Shown: positions 47,448 to 57,661 of the stretch, piece after piece
Layout of the letters: each line of letters opens with the position of its first letter
Position numbering within the stretch: the first letter of the stretch is position 1
Source of the DNA: AP-15 sp963845735
GTDB taxonomy: Bacteria; Pseudomonadota; Alphaproteobacteria; ATCC43930; CGMCC-115725
DNA length: 64,000 bases
Assembly (NCBI GenBank): GCA_963845735.1
Contig: CAWJTR010000002.1
Coordinates: 111,383 to 175,382, forward strand
Direction: 5' to 3'
Notes under the pieces: model-generated
What the model was told of the DNA's origin: nothing
Databases searched by the model: none
The model's input: the letters and a program-made list of their open reading frames with translations, nothing else
Program-made: the position numbers and the translations under genes

Positions 47448-47865
47448 CTTCCCCCGTCGCCCCCGCGGAAGCGGGGGTCCAGAGTTGCGAACTCAGCCAT
47501 TGAGCCGCCCCCTGTTCAAGCCAGGGGCAGGCTCTGGGTGCCCGCTTTCGGGCATGACGAGAACGAGGGGCGGTATCATCTGTTTGAGTTCTACCACTAG
47601 CGCATGATCGCTTTAGATTGAAGCGCCCCAGCTTTATCGCCTCCCCGGTTGACCCGGGGTTACGTCTTCATTCTCAGATGCCTGCAAAAAGACGTGGACG
47701 GCCGGATCAAGTCCGGCCGAGGGGGTGGAGAGAACGATCCCGGTTGGTCTGATCGTGCTCTAGTATCGGGCCACCCGCTCCCGAGATTGCTTCGCTGCGC
47801 TCGCAATGACACCAATAACAGCCGTCATTGCGAGGAGTGGAGCGACGAAGCAATCCATTTGGGTC
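47448..47865. repeat. Cluster of REP-like intergenic palindromes
   Basis: The 530 bp between the pentapeptide gene and the FAD gene hold no gene. They contain CCCCCGC-GGAA-GCGGGGG (47460-47477, followed by GTCCAG), GGCCGG-ATCAAG-TCCGGCC near 47701, and a long imperfect palindrome at 47788-47860 pairing TTGCTTCGCTGCGCTCGCAATGA with TCATTGCGAG...CGAAGCAA. Families of this kind are dispersed in alphaproteobacterial genomes. The first type recurs at 57050. Confidence 0.65.
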
Positions 47866-47885
47866 CCGGGAGGACCGGGCCGCTC

Positions 47886-49369
47886 TTATTCCCAGGGCGT
47901 TTCGGCGGCGGCGTTGCGGCCGGAGACGCGGCCGAAGGCCAGGCATTCGCCGATGTTGCCGGTGCCTTGGTAGAGATAGCTGTAGATCGAGCCCAGTTCG
48001 CCGGCGCTGTAGAGCCTGGGGATCGGCGTGCCGTCGGGGCGCACGATCTGTCCCCGCTCGTTGCGTCGCGGGCCGCCTTGGGTGTTGAGCATCGAGGGCG
48101 ACAGCTCGACCGCGTAGAACGGCCCGTCGGCGATCGGCGCCATCATCAGGGTGCGGCCGAAATCCGGGTCGTGTCCTGCGTCGCAATAGCGGTTCCAGCG
48201 GCTGACGGTGTTGGCTAAGGCGGCGGGGTCGAGCCCCACGATCGAGGCGAGAGCAGCGAGGCTGTCGGCGGTTTTGATCCAGCCCTTGGCCAGTTCGGCG
48301 CTGTTGTCCTCGCTCCAATCGTAGCGCTCGATGATTTGCGTCCAGCCGTGGCTCGGGTGCTTGTCGTAGAGCGGGCCGGCGGAGAACAGCGTGTGATCGC
48401 AGATCAGAAACATCGGGCACGGGGTGGAGAGCGGCAGCCAGCGGCCGTTTACCGGGATTTTCCCGTGGCGGGTCTTGAACTTTTCGTCGGTAAAGCGTCT
48501 GGCGTCCGGGCCCACCACGATCATGCCGCCCGGCGTTTCCTTGCTGTAGTGCAACGCCTGCATCGAAAACGACGTCCGGACTTCCGGGACTTTCAGGGCC
48601 ATCGACGGGCCCGCGTAGTTGTTCATGTGCCAAAGATCGGCGCCGACCGACATCGCCATCGTGATGCCGTCGCCTTCGTTGTAGGGCGAGCCGGAGGTGT
48701 AGCAATAGGGGATGCCGGGAAGGTAATTGCGGATCATCTCCTGGTTGTTTTCGAAGCCTCCGCAGGTCAGCACCACCCCTTTGCGCGCCTTGACGTCGAT
48801 CGATTTATTGCCTTGCCGGGCGCGCACCCCGAGAATTTCCTTGGTGATGTCGTGCTGGATCAGTTCTCGACCCGGCGTTTCATAGAGAACTGGAGATCGG
48901 GCGTTCCTTGACCAGGCGCTCGAACAGTTTCCAGGTGTAGGAATAGCCGTAGGTCGGGCCCATCGTGGAATTTGTGCACACAGGCCGAGCCGGGCAGGTC
49001 CGGGAATTCGATCCCGACCGGCGGATGCTGGTGCTCTTGCGGGTCGCCGCCGAGGCTTTCGAGCCACGCATTGTTCCGGCACATCTCCTGCGCCCACACC
49101 TGCACCATCGCCTCCGGCACGGTGTAGGGGCCGCACAGCGCGGTCAGATAGGCGGCGGCTTGTTCGGCCGACGACGTATTCAGATAGCCTTGGCCCGCGA
49201 CCCGGGTGTTGCCGCCTTCCTCGCCTTCGGGCGCTTTTTCCAGGATGACGACCTTGGCGCCCAGCTCGTGGGCGGTGACCGAGGCGGCCACGCCCGCCGC
49301 CCCGAACCCGACGACGACGACATCTGCTTCTACGTTCCAATCATGAGGCACTGAAGGTTGGTCCTTCAT
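47886..49369 (-). CDS. FAD-dependent oxidoreductase (fumarate reductase/ketosteroid dehydrogenase type), two frameshifts
   Basis: Flavoprotein of the FAD_binding_2 family. The N-terminus has the dinucleotide fold DVVVVGFGAAGVAASVTA and ILEKAPEGEEGGNTRVAG. The frame slips near 48960 (extra C in a CCC run) and near 48905, linking CVHKFHDGP, TYGYSYTWKLFERLVKE and PVLYETPGRELIQHDIT. The remainder runs VVLTCGGFENNQEM to YSAGELGSIYSYLYQGTGNIGECLAFGR, the FAD-contact end. Corrected length is 493 residues. Substrates in the family include fumarate-like acids and 3-ketosteroids; none can be chosen. Confidence 0.83.
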
Positions 49370-49535
49370 CGCGTATTCCTGCTCGAGGAGGTCATCGGGT
49401 AATCGCGCAGGGTGGGGTTAGCGTTGGCTCTACCCGCCCTGCGCTTTGAAGGCGGGCGAGGGGTGGTTTGACTCATCTTCGTGCGAAGCGCCACATTGCT
49501 TGTGCACGATAGCGCGATCGGGGAGGGCGGAAGCT

Positions 49536-50378
49536 ATGCCGATATTCGATGCCCAGGTTCACGCCTATGAACGCAACCATCCGGGCCGGCCCTGGGTCGG
49601 CACTTTGTACGGGCCGGCGGAGGTCACCGGCGACCAGATGGTGGCGGCGATGGACGCGGTCGGCGTCGACGGCGCGGTGTTGGTCTCGCCGTTCAGCATG
49701 TACCGCTACGACGCCAGCTATGCCAAAGAGGTTTACGCGGCGCATCCCAGCCGGTTCAGGCTGGTCAAGCCGGTCGATCCGACCGATCCCGCGGTGGCCG
49801 ATACGATCGCCGATTGGGCGGCGACCGAGGGCACGGTCGGCATCCGGGTCTTCTTGAGAGACGACGTTTCGACCGACCCTGCCGACCCTGATATCAACCG
49901 GGCTCTGGCCGTCGCGGCGCGGCATTCCCTGCCGGTCAACGTAGCGTGTACCGGGCGTCTCGAACAGGCCGGCCAGCTGGCGGCGCGAAACCCCAACACG
50001 CAGCTGGTGATCGATCACCTCGGGCTGGCACAACCGCACGAGCCGCCGGCGCCCGCGGAGCCATTCGCCGATTTGCCAAAGCTGCTGGCCCTGGCGGCCT
50101 GCGACAACGTCGCGGTGAAAATCAGCGGCGCCTGCACCTTGTCGCATGAGCCGTTCCCCTACAAGGATTTGTGGGACCCGCTCGGCCGCATCTTCGACGC
50201 CTTTGGCTTTGGCCGCTGCCTGTGGGGCACCGACTGGACGCGCGCGGTCGGCATGTTGACCTACAAGCAAGGCGTGGACGCGTTTCGCGTTACCGACCGC
50301 CTGTCCGACAGCGAGCGGGCCGCGCTGATGGGTGAGACCTTGGCGCGGGTGTATGGCTGGTCGTCGGCAAAAGCCTAA
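49536..50378 (+). CDS. Amidohydrolase_2 family protein
   Basis: A 280-residue TIM-barrel hydrolase or decarboxylase (the family of lactonases and aromatic acid decarboxylases). The start MPIFDAQVHAYE holds the metal His (QVH), VIDHLG the next His, and WGTDWTR the final Asp. GGGAGGG lies nine bases before the ATG at 49536. Its stop overlaps the stop of the convergent transporter gene. Confidence 0.85.
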   Translation: MPIFDAQVHAYERNHPGRPWVGTLYGPAEVTGDQMVAAMDAVGVDGAVLVSPFSMYRYDASYAKEVYAAHPSRFRLVKPVDPTDPAVADTIADWAATEGTVGIRVFLRDDVSTDPADPDINRALAVAARHSLPVNVACTGRLEQAGQLAARNPNTQLVIDHLGLAQPHEPPAPAEPFADLPKLLALAACDNVAVKISGACTLSHEPFPYKDLWDPLGRIFDAFGFGRCLWGTDWTRAVGMLTYKQGVDAFRVTDRLSDSERAALMGETLARVYGWSSAKA

Positions 50379-51910
50379 TCGTCGGCGGCTGCCGCCGCCA
50401 CCGGCTGCCGGCGCGGGCCGCGGATCAGCAGCAACAACGGCAAGGAGGCGAGGATGACCATCAGCATCAGCGCGAAATCGTCATTATAGGCGATCATCGC
50501 GGCCTGCCGGGTGACCTCCTGATTGAGCGCGGCGATCCCCGAGGGGTCGTCAGACTGAACGGTGCGGACAGGTAGGGCGCATGGGCCAGCGGGTTGTCCG
50601 GGCGCAGATTCTCGACCAGATGGGAATGGACGATCTGGGTGTTCTGGGTGAGCTGGGTTTCAAGGATGGCGATGCCGATGCTGCCGCCGAGCATCCGCAT
50701 CAGGGCGCGCAGCGCGGTACCCTGGGTCAGGAGGTGGGGCGGCAGGCCGGAGAGCGCCAAGAGGTTGAGCGGCACAAAGGTGCAGCCGAGCCCGAAACCC
50801 TGCGCGAACCCGGCGAACAGGATCGGCCCGGAGCCCATGTAGAGAGAATATCCGGTCATCTGCCACAGCGAGGCCGCGGTGATCAGGAAACCCGACCAAG
50901 ATGAACAAGCGATTGTCGACCCGGTCGATGATTCGGGCGACAAGGAACATCGCCAGCATCGTGCCGAAGCCGCGCGGCGCCATCATCCACCCGGCGTCGA
51001 ACACCGGGTAATTCATCAGCACCTGCATCATCGACGGCATAAGGGCCAAGGTGCCGCTGAGGATCATGCCGACCCCGAACATCAGCAAACTGCCGGCGAC
51101 AAAATTCGGGCTTTTGAGCAGCTCGCGATTTAGGAACGAGCGCTCGCCCGCGGTCATCGTGTGGACGATCAACAGGTAAAAGCACAATCCCGCGATCGTC
51201 GCCTCGACCCAGATTTCAGGCGAGCGGAACCAGTCCTGGAGCTGGCCGCGGTCGAGCATTAATTGCAGCGCGCCGACGGCGATGCTCAGCATGGCAAAGC
51301 CGAACATGTCGAACGGCTCGCGCCGCATCGTGCGGGACTGGCGAATCCACAAGAAGATGCCGAGGGCGCACAACGCCCCGACCGGCAGGTTGATATAAAA
51401 GCACCATCGCCAATCGAGGTTCTCGGTCAGCCAGCCTCCGAGGGTCGGGCCGATGATCGGCCCCATCATCGCGCCGGTGCTGAAGATCGCCATCGCGTAG
51501 CCGTGGCGCTCGCGCGGATAGATCGTGAACAGGGTCGCCTGCCCGAGCGGCACCAGCCCGGCGCTGAAGACGCCTTGCAGCAGGCGAAAGACCACGAGCT
51601 GATCCAGGCTCGTCGCCGCGCCGCACAACGCCGAGGCAAACGTGAACCCGATGACCGAGCCGAGAAAGATGTACTTGACGCCAAAGTGACCGGCGAGCCA
51701 CCCGGTCAGCGGCATCGTGATCGCCGAGGACACGATGTAGGAGGTCAAGACCCACGAGATCTGGTCCTGCGCCGCCGACATGCTGCCCTGGATATGCGGC
51801 AGCGCGACATTGACGATCGTGGTGTCGAGCCCCTGCATGACGCAGGCGCAGATGATCGTCGCGGTTATCGCCCCACGATTGGCGACCGGCGGCGCGGTTT
51901 CTCCCCTCAC
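50375..51910 (-). CDS. DHA2-family MFS transporter (EmrB/QacA type), two frameshifts
   Basis: A 14-helix drug/proton antiporter. The start reads AITATIICACVMQGLDTTIVNVALPHI and the family motif C follows as GPIIGPTLGGWLTENLDWRWCFYINLP. A surplus G near 50898 breaks VGFLITAASLWQM, and a missing base near 50540 breaks the end, which continues SGIAALNQEVTRQAAMIAYNDDF and a last helix before the TAG at 50375-50377. The two errors cancel, and the corrected protein is 511 residues, as expected. GTG start at 51910. No EmrA-like partner is adjacent. Confidence 0.83.
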
Positions 51911-52196
51911 CGCCGGCGCCCTGGCAGTGATCGCCGCCCGACGCGGCGCCCTGGCATCGGCGGCGGTGAGTCCGCCGGACGCGGCTCCAGCGGCAAGGGC
52001 GACAGCAGCAATGAAAAGAGGCTGGTAATCATCCTCGGCTCGAAGTCATTTATACAGATAAAGATCGTGCCCTGTCGCGCGGTCTCGACATGGCGGGTGC
52101 CCATCGCCGACCCTTCGATCCATGCGTGCTAAATGCGGCGTAAAGGGCTGGCGCCGGAAATACCGGCAGCTTTACCGGGAGGGGGAGGAGCCAAGC

Positions 52197-53166
52197 ATGC
52201 GCGTAAGACGGCTGGTCGATGGCCCGATCATTTCGCCGGATCTGCATCCCAGCATCGGCCGTGAACATCCAGGGCCCGTCGCTGATCAGGGCGCCCGACT
52301 GGATCGAGGGCCGGCGTGGCGACTATTACCTCTATTTCGCCGATCACAAGGGCCGCTACATACGGCTCGCCTACGCGGATCAGCTGGCCGGACCCTGGAC
52401 GATTTATCCGCCCGGCAGCTTGCAGCTCGAACAATCGGGTTTCCTGACCGAACCGCCGAAGGTCACGCCGGAGCAGTTCGCGCTACTCGAGGCCCGGTGG
52501 AAGCAAAGCGGCGTCGAGATGTCCCACGATCTGCTCGCGGAGGTCACGACCCCGCACATCGCCTCGCCGGATGTGCATGTCGATTCAGCCGAACGGCAGA
52601 TCGTCATGTATTTCCACGGCCTCGACGATGTCGGGACGCAGGTCACGCGTGTCGCCACATCGCGCAACGGCATCGACTTCGCTGCGCAGCCCGAGATTCT
52701 CGGGCGCTCCTACATGCGCGCCTTCAAGCATGACGGCATGATTTATGTGTTGGCCATGCCCGGGCAGCTCTATCGCTCGAAGGATGGCTTTCACGCCTTC
52801 GAACCGGGTCCGACTTTGTTCAACCCCCGCATGCGCCACTCAGCCTTGTTGAAGCGCGGCGGCGAGCTTTGGGTTTTCTGGACGCAGGTCGGCGATGTGC
52901 CCGAACGAATTCTGGTTAGTCGCATCGATCTTTCCGGCGATTGGCATAGCTGGAAGGAAAGCGCGGCCATCGAGCTGCTTCGGCCTGAGCGGAGCTGGGA
53001 GGGCGCGGACGCGCCGCTGATCCCATCGGTGCGCAGCACCGCTTACGGGCAGGTGAACCAGCTGCGCGATCCCGCCATCTTCGAAGACAACGGTCGGGTC
53101 TACCTGCTTTACGCAGTGGCTGGAGAAAGCGGGATCGCCATCGCCGAAGTGTTTCTGGACGAATAG
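52197..53166 (+). CDS. Five-bladed beta-propeller, glycosidase-like protein, frameshifted
   Basis: About 322 residues after correction. The first residues MRVRRLVDGPIISPDLHPSI are out of frame with the rest, which continues VNIQGPSLIRAPDWIEGRRGDYYLYFADHKG; one surplus C near 52258 explains this. Phrases such as GDYYLYFADHKGRYIRLAYAD and DPAIFEDNGRVYLLYAVAGESG are typical of GH43/GH32-like propeller proteins. I cannot identify the complete catalytic acid set, so the activity is open. GGGGGAGGAG precedes the ATG. Confidence 0.7.
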
Positions 53167-53417
53167 TTGGGAGCGCGGCGCGCGTCCGCGCCGGTCGAGG
53201 GCCCCTTCGAGGCGCCGCGCGGCGGTCTTGACCGGCCAAGTTTGCCCCGCTGGCAAACCCGGCAAAATCGCCTTACTTTCATCAATGACGAGCGCGAGCT
53301 CTGTTCGTCTCGGTGATCGGTTCAGCAATCAAATAATACGTAATCCAACGGTTTAAGTCACTGCCCAACCCCTTAAGCATGCCGGCTGTAACTCATTAAA
53401 CCGCAGGGAGCATAGAG

Positions 53418-54119
53418 ATGGCATCATCGCCGAAGCTCATTCATGCCTGGGTGCTGGTGCTCGCGGTCGGTCTGGTAGCCGCCGCGCCGACGAACGCAGC
53501 GCAGGAGTTAAGCAACGCCCAGCGGAAGGACAGAGCGAAGCACCTGATCGACGCGTCCGCGTCCGGCAATCTCCCCTCGGTTAAATTGCAGCTCGCTGCG
53601 GGGGCCGATGTGAACGCCAAGCGAGCCGATGGCGCCACGGCGTTGATAGCTGCCGCGCAGGAGGGCCACCCGCAGGTGGTGGAGGCCTTGCTCGCCGCGA
53701 AAGCAGATGTCAACACCAACCCCGCCAACGGTGGCACGGCGTTGTTCCTGGCCTCGGAGCACGGTCATCTGGAGGTGGTGCGGGCCTTGCTCGCGGCGCG
53801 GGCCGATGTCAACGCCAAGGTGGACAATGGCGCCGCGACGGGCGTCACGGCGTTGTGGGTTGCCTCGGGGCAGGGCCACCTGGAGGTGGTGCGGGCCTTG
53901 CTTGCCGCGCAGGCCGATCCGAACGCCAAAACGGCCAAGGGCGCCACGGCGTTGATGGCTGCCTCGCGAGAGGGCCACCTGGAGGTGGTGCAGACGTTGC
54001 TCGCTGCAAAGGCCGACGTGAACGCCAAAGCGACCGATGGCGCTACGGCATTGATGATCGCCTCACAGCAAGGCCACGGCGAAGTGGCGGAATTCCTCCG
54101 CCAGCACGCCGGCCCTTGA
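53418..54119 (+). CDS. Exported ankyrin-repeat protein
   Basis: A 233-residue protein with a signal peptide (LIHAWVLVLAVGLVAAAPTNA) and six ankyrin repeats of 33 residues (e.g. DGATALIAAAQEGHPQVVEA, LLAAKADVN), the fourth slightly longer. It presumably binds a protein in the periplasm. The repeats are very similar in sequence, suggesting recent duplication. GGGAG stands nine bases before the ATG. Confidence 0.87.
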   Translation: MASSPKLIHAWVLVLAVGLVAAAPTNAAQELSNAQRKDRAKHLIDASASGNLPSVKLQLAAGADVNAKRADGATALIAAAQEGHPQVVEALLAAKADVNTNPANGGTALFLASEHGHLEVVRALLAARADVNAKVDNGAATGVTALWVASGQGHLEVVRALLAAQADPNAKTAKGATALMAASREGHLEVVQTLLAAKADVNAKATDGATALMIASQQGHGEVAEFLRQHAGP

Positions 54120-54242
54120 CCGATCAACTCAACCGTCCTCGGCAAAGTACAGGCGCGAACCCCGTTCATCCCGGTTGGGCTGGCTTTGAGCAACTAAATC
54201 ATGAACGAATCCAATCGCCGATGTCGCTCCCGCCAACCCTTA

Positions 54243-55893
54243 CTACCCGCCCGATGTTAGGCGGCTTTGGCGGCGGGGCCTCGGGCAGTCGAATTCGCGG
54301 GCGGCGCGGCGGATCAGGTCGGCGCCGCGCTCGGCGATCATGATCGTCGGCGCGTTGGTATTGGTCGAGGTCACCGTCGGCATCACCGAGGCGTCGATCA
54401 CCCGCAGGCCTTCGAGCCCGTGGACGCGCAGCTGATCGTCGACCACCGCCATCTGGTCGCTGCCCATCTTGCAGGTGCAGGTCGCGTGATAGACGGTCGA
54501 GCCTTTTTGCCGGGCATAATCGAGCAATTCGTCGTCGGTCTCGACAACAGCGCCGGGGAGGATTTCGGCGCCGCAATATTTGGCCAGCGCCGGGGCGGCG
54601 AACAGCCGCCGAACGAATCTGAGGCCGCCGACAATGGCGCGGCGGTCGGTCTGCTCGCTCAGATAACGGGGGTTGATCGCCGGCGCTTCTCTTGGGTCAT
54701 TGGATTTGGCCTCGACATAGCCGCGCGATAATGGCCGCATCTGCCAAGCCCCGGCGGTGATGCCGGGAAAATCGTCGAGCTCGCCGATCTGACCGTCCTT
54801 GAAGCTGCCGGGTGCGATGCTGCACTGCACGTCGGGGGTCGCCGATTCCTCCAGCACCTTGACCGAGGCCGCGGCCAATGAGGCGCTGTAGGTCAGGATG
54901 CCCTTGCCGGTGACCAGGTAGCGCAGGATCTCGCCGGCCAGCGCCACGCCGCGCGAGCGCTCGTTGACGGTCGGCATGCCCGACACCGGGTAGCTGATAC
55001 GGACGATGTAGTGGTCCTGAAGGTTCTGCCCGACCCCCGGCAATGCGTGGTGGACCGGGATGCCGACGCGGGAGAGATGCTCGGGCGCGCCGACCCCGGA
55101 CAATTGCAGGATATGCGGCGAGTTGACCGCGCCGGCGGAGAGGATCACCTCATGCCCGGCATCGGCACGCTGCACGGCGCCGCCGCGCTCGTATTCGACG
55201 CCGATCGCGCGGGCGCCGTCGAACAGGATGCGGCGCACCAACGCTTTGGTCACGACTTCGAGGTTGGACCGCTTCGTCGCCGGGCGCAGATAGGTGCGCG
55301 CGGTGCTGCCGCGCCATCGGCCGCCGCGGGTCTGCTGGCACCAGCCGATGCTGTCGCCGGCGCCGGCGGGCAGGTCGTTCACGTCCTCGCGGTATTCGAG
55401 GCCGATCTCGCGGCCCGCCTCGATTACCGCCGCGCACAGCGGCGACCGGTCCATCTTAGAGGTAAAGAGCGGGCCGCCTTTGCCGCGGATTTCGGTTTCA
55501 TCCCCCTCCCAGTTCTCGGCCTGCCTGAAATAGGGCAGCACATCGTCCCAACCCCAGCCGCGGTTGCCGAGCTGCGCCCAGTGGTCGAAATCCTCGGGCT
55601 GGCCGCGGACATAGATCAGCCCGTTGATCGAGCGACGACCCGCCGAGCACGCGCCCGCGCGGATAGAGGATCGCGCGCCCGGCGGTGCCGGGGTCGGGCT
55701 CGGCGTGATAGCCCCAGGTCAAGGTCGGGTGATCGAGCATTTTCATAAAGCCGGCGGGGACGTGGATGTACGGGCTCCAGTCGCGCCCGCCGGCCTCGAT
55801 CAGCAAGACCCTGATATTCGGGTCCTCGGTCAGGCGGTTGGCGAGAACGCAGCCCGCCGATCCGGCGCCGATGATCACGTAATCAGCCTTCAT
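54243..55893 (-). CDS. GMC-family FAD oxidoreductase (choline dehydrogenase-like), frameshifted
   Basis: Flavoenzyme oxidising an alcohol. The N-terminal FAD fold is MKADYVIIGAGSAGCVLANRL, with LLIEAGG and the family signature YPRGRVLGGSS, after which one surplus C (near 55632) breaks the frame before INGLIYVRGQPEDFDHW. The second GMC signature GAVNSPHILQLSG is intact. The catalytic His lies in YHATCTCKMG and the Asn in TNAPTIMIAE. Corrected length is 549, the family norm. GGGAGGAAGAA precedes the ATG at 55891-55893. Confidence 0.87.
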
Positions 55894-56099
55894 TTCTTCC
55901 TCCCGTTTGGCGGCCCGACTGGCGCATGTTGATCGGATTGCCGTCATCACCCAGGGATGTTTTGCTAGGCTATCGAGAGTGATGGCCGCCGGCAATCGGG
56001 CCGCGAGCGCGTCGGCCGGCATGCCGGTTTGCTTGACAGCGAGCCGATGGCGAGGGACGAAGACCGACGCGCGTCAATGAATCGACGATGGAGGAGGCG

Positions 56100-57026
56100 A
56101 TGAAGGCGGTGCTGTTCGCGGCGCATGGCGGGCCGGAGATGCTGCGGCTGGGCGAGGCGCCGGACCCGGTTGCCGGTCCGGGCGAGGTCGTCGTCGATGT
56201 ACACGCGGCCAGCATCAACGCGGCCGATTACAAGGTGCGGCTCGGCGGGGGCGGGTACAGCAACCTCAAACTGCCGCATATTCTCGGGCGCGACTTTTCC
56301 GGGGTGGTCAGCGCGGTCGGGCCGGGCGTGACCGATTTCAAAGTCGGCGATCCGGTGTTCGGGGTTACCGATCAGGGGATCGAGGGCTGCTATGCCGAAA
56401 AGCTCGCGATCAAGGCCGCGATCATCGCCAAAAAGCCCGATCGGCTCGGCCATGCCGAGGCGGCGGCGATGGGGCTGACCAGCCTGACCGCGTTGTGGGC
56501 GGTCGAGGACACGGCCAAGCTCAAAGCCGGCGAGACCATCCTGATCCAGGGCGGCGCCGGCGGCGTGGCCGGGTTCGCGATCCAGCTGGCCAAGCATCTG
56601 GGCGCCACCGTGATCACCACCGCCAGCGCGCGCAACCACGATTACGTCAAGAGCCTCGGCGCCGATCGGGCGATCGACTACAACACGCAGGATTTCACCA
56701 AGGCGGCGGGCGATTGCGACGTCGTGTTCGACACCGTCGGCGGCGAAGTGCAGGTGCGCTCCTACGACGTGTTGAAGCCGGGCGGGCGGCTGGTGTGGAT
56801 CGCGGCCGCGCCGGCGGGGTTTCAGCCGAGCCGCAAGGACGTGCAGGTGTTGCGCCCGAATGTCGCCCGCGACCGCGCGCATCTCGAACGCATGCTGGCG
56901 CTCTACGAACAGGGCGCGGTGTGGCCGCCCGAGATCACCCGCTATAAGCTCGCCGACGCGGCCGAGGCGCACCGGGTCAGCGAGGGGCGCCACCTGCAGG
57001 GCAAGCTGGTGCTCGAAGTACGCTGA
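56100..57026 (+). CDS. NADP-dependent quinone oxidoreductase-like protein (MDR family)
   Basis: A 308-residue, zinc-free medium-chain reductase. GroES-like N-terminal half (MKAVLFAAHGGPEMLRLGE, PHILGRDFSGVVSAVG) and a Rossmann half with the nucleotide motif GGAGGVAGFAIQLAK. The zinc-ligand Cys residues of alcohol dehydrogenases are absent. Start chosen at 56100 because GGAGG directly precedes it; the in-frame ATG at 56088 overlaps that ribosome site. Confidence 0.87.
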   Translation: MKAVLFAAHGGPEMLRLGEAPDPVAGPGEVVVDVHAASINAADYKVRLGGGGYSNLKLPHILGRDFSGVVSAVGPGVTDFKVGDPVFGVTDQGIEGCYAEKLAIKAAIIAKKPDRLGHAEAAAMGLTSLTALWAVEDTAKLKAGETILIQGGAGGVAGFAIQLAKHLGATVITTASARNHDYVKSLGADRAIDYNTQDFTKAAGDCDVVFDTVGGEVQVRSYDVLKPGGRLVWIAAAPAGFQPSRKDVQVLRPNVARDRAHLERMLALYEQGAVWPPEITRYKLADAAEAHRVSEGRHLQGKLVLEVR

Positions 57027-57049
57027 CTGGCGGTACAAGGAACGCCTTA

Positions 57050-57133
57050 GTTCGTCGTTCCCGCGAAAGCGGGAAGCCAGGGATCAGGATCCGCACGGTT
57101 GCCCTGGACCCCCGCTTTCGCGGGGGCGACGAA
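57050..57133. repeat. Paired REP-like palindromes in inverted orientation
   Basis: TTCGTCG...CCCGCGAAAGCGGGAAGCCAGG (57051-57082) faces CCTGGACCCCCGCTTTCGCGGGGGCGACGAA (57103-57133). Each arm is itself a hairpin and together they form a larger one, a layout known from REP doublets. Same family as 47460-47477. Confidence 0.75.
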
Positions 57134-57177
57134 CGGAGATAGATCGGCAATTTTTTGTTACAATGGAGGAGAGACAA

Positions 57178-57552
57178 ATGGCAGGCAACGGACAAAAGGT
57201 TATCGACCTCGACAAGCAGCGCATGGACGCGATGGCGAAAAAGGACCTCGCCGCGCTGAACACGCTGATTTCCGACGATCTCGTCTACACCCACTCGAGC
57301 GCACGGCTCGATACCAAGAAGAGCCTGATCGGCAACATGGAGTCCGGAGGGACGGTCTACACCTCGGTCGTGCCGTCCGACGTCAAGGCGCAAGACCTCG
57401 GCGATACCGTGGTGCTGACCGGATCGTGCAAAATCAGCGTCATGTCGCAAGGCCGTCCCAATAGCTTCGGCGTCCGCTTCACCGACGTCTGGGCCAACAA
57501 GGGCGGCCAGTGGCAGATGGTGACCTGGCAATCGACCCGCACGCCGGATTAG
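57178..57552 (+). CDS. Nuclear transport factor 2 (SnoaL-like) family protein
   Basis: A 124-residue protein with the cone-shaped NTF2 fold: DLDKQRMDAMAKKDLAALNTLISDDLVYTHSS, a typical pattern of small isomerases and unknown proteins, ending WQMVTWQSTRTPD. GGAGGAGAG precedes the ATG at 57178. Catalytic role unknown. Confidence 0.83.
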   Translation: MAGNGQKVIDLDKQRMDAMAKKDLAALNTLISDDLVYTHSSARLDTKKSLIGNMESGGTVYTSVVPSDVKAQDLGDTVVLTGSCKISVMSQGRPNSFGVRFTDVWANKGGQWQMVTWQSTRTPD

Positions 57553-57589
57553 GCCTGGGCCAGTTCGCCAAGCGCTTTGACCCGTACTC

Positions 57590-57619
57590 GGCCCTCGCCC
57601 CGCAATCGGGGTGAGGGCC
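57590..57619. terminator. Strong intergenic hairpin (possible terminator or REP)
   Basis: GGCCCTC-G-CCCC pairs with GGGG-T-GAGGGCC around GCAATC. An 11-bp GC-rich stem lies 38 bp after the NTF2 stop and 43 bp before the Gfo/Idh start. There is no T-run, so intrinsic termination is uncertain. Confidence 0.45.
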
Positions 57620-57661
57620 GGTCACGTTCAGGCCGAGCGGATTTTCCAGGGAGGAAGCGAT

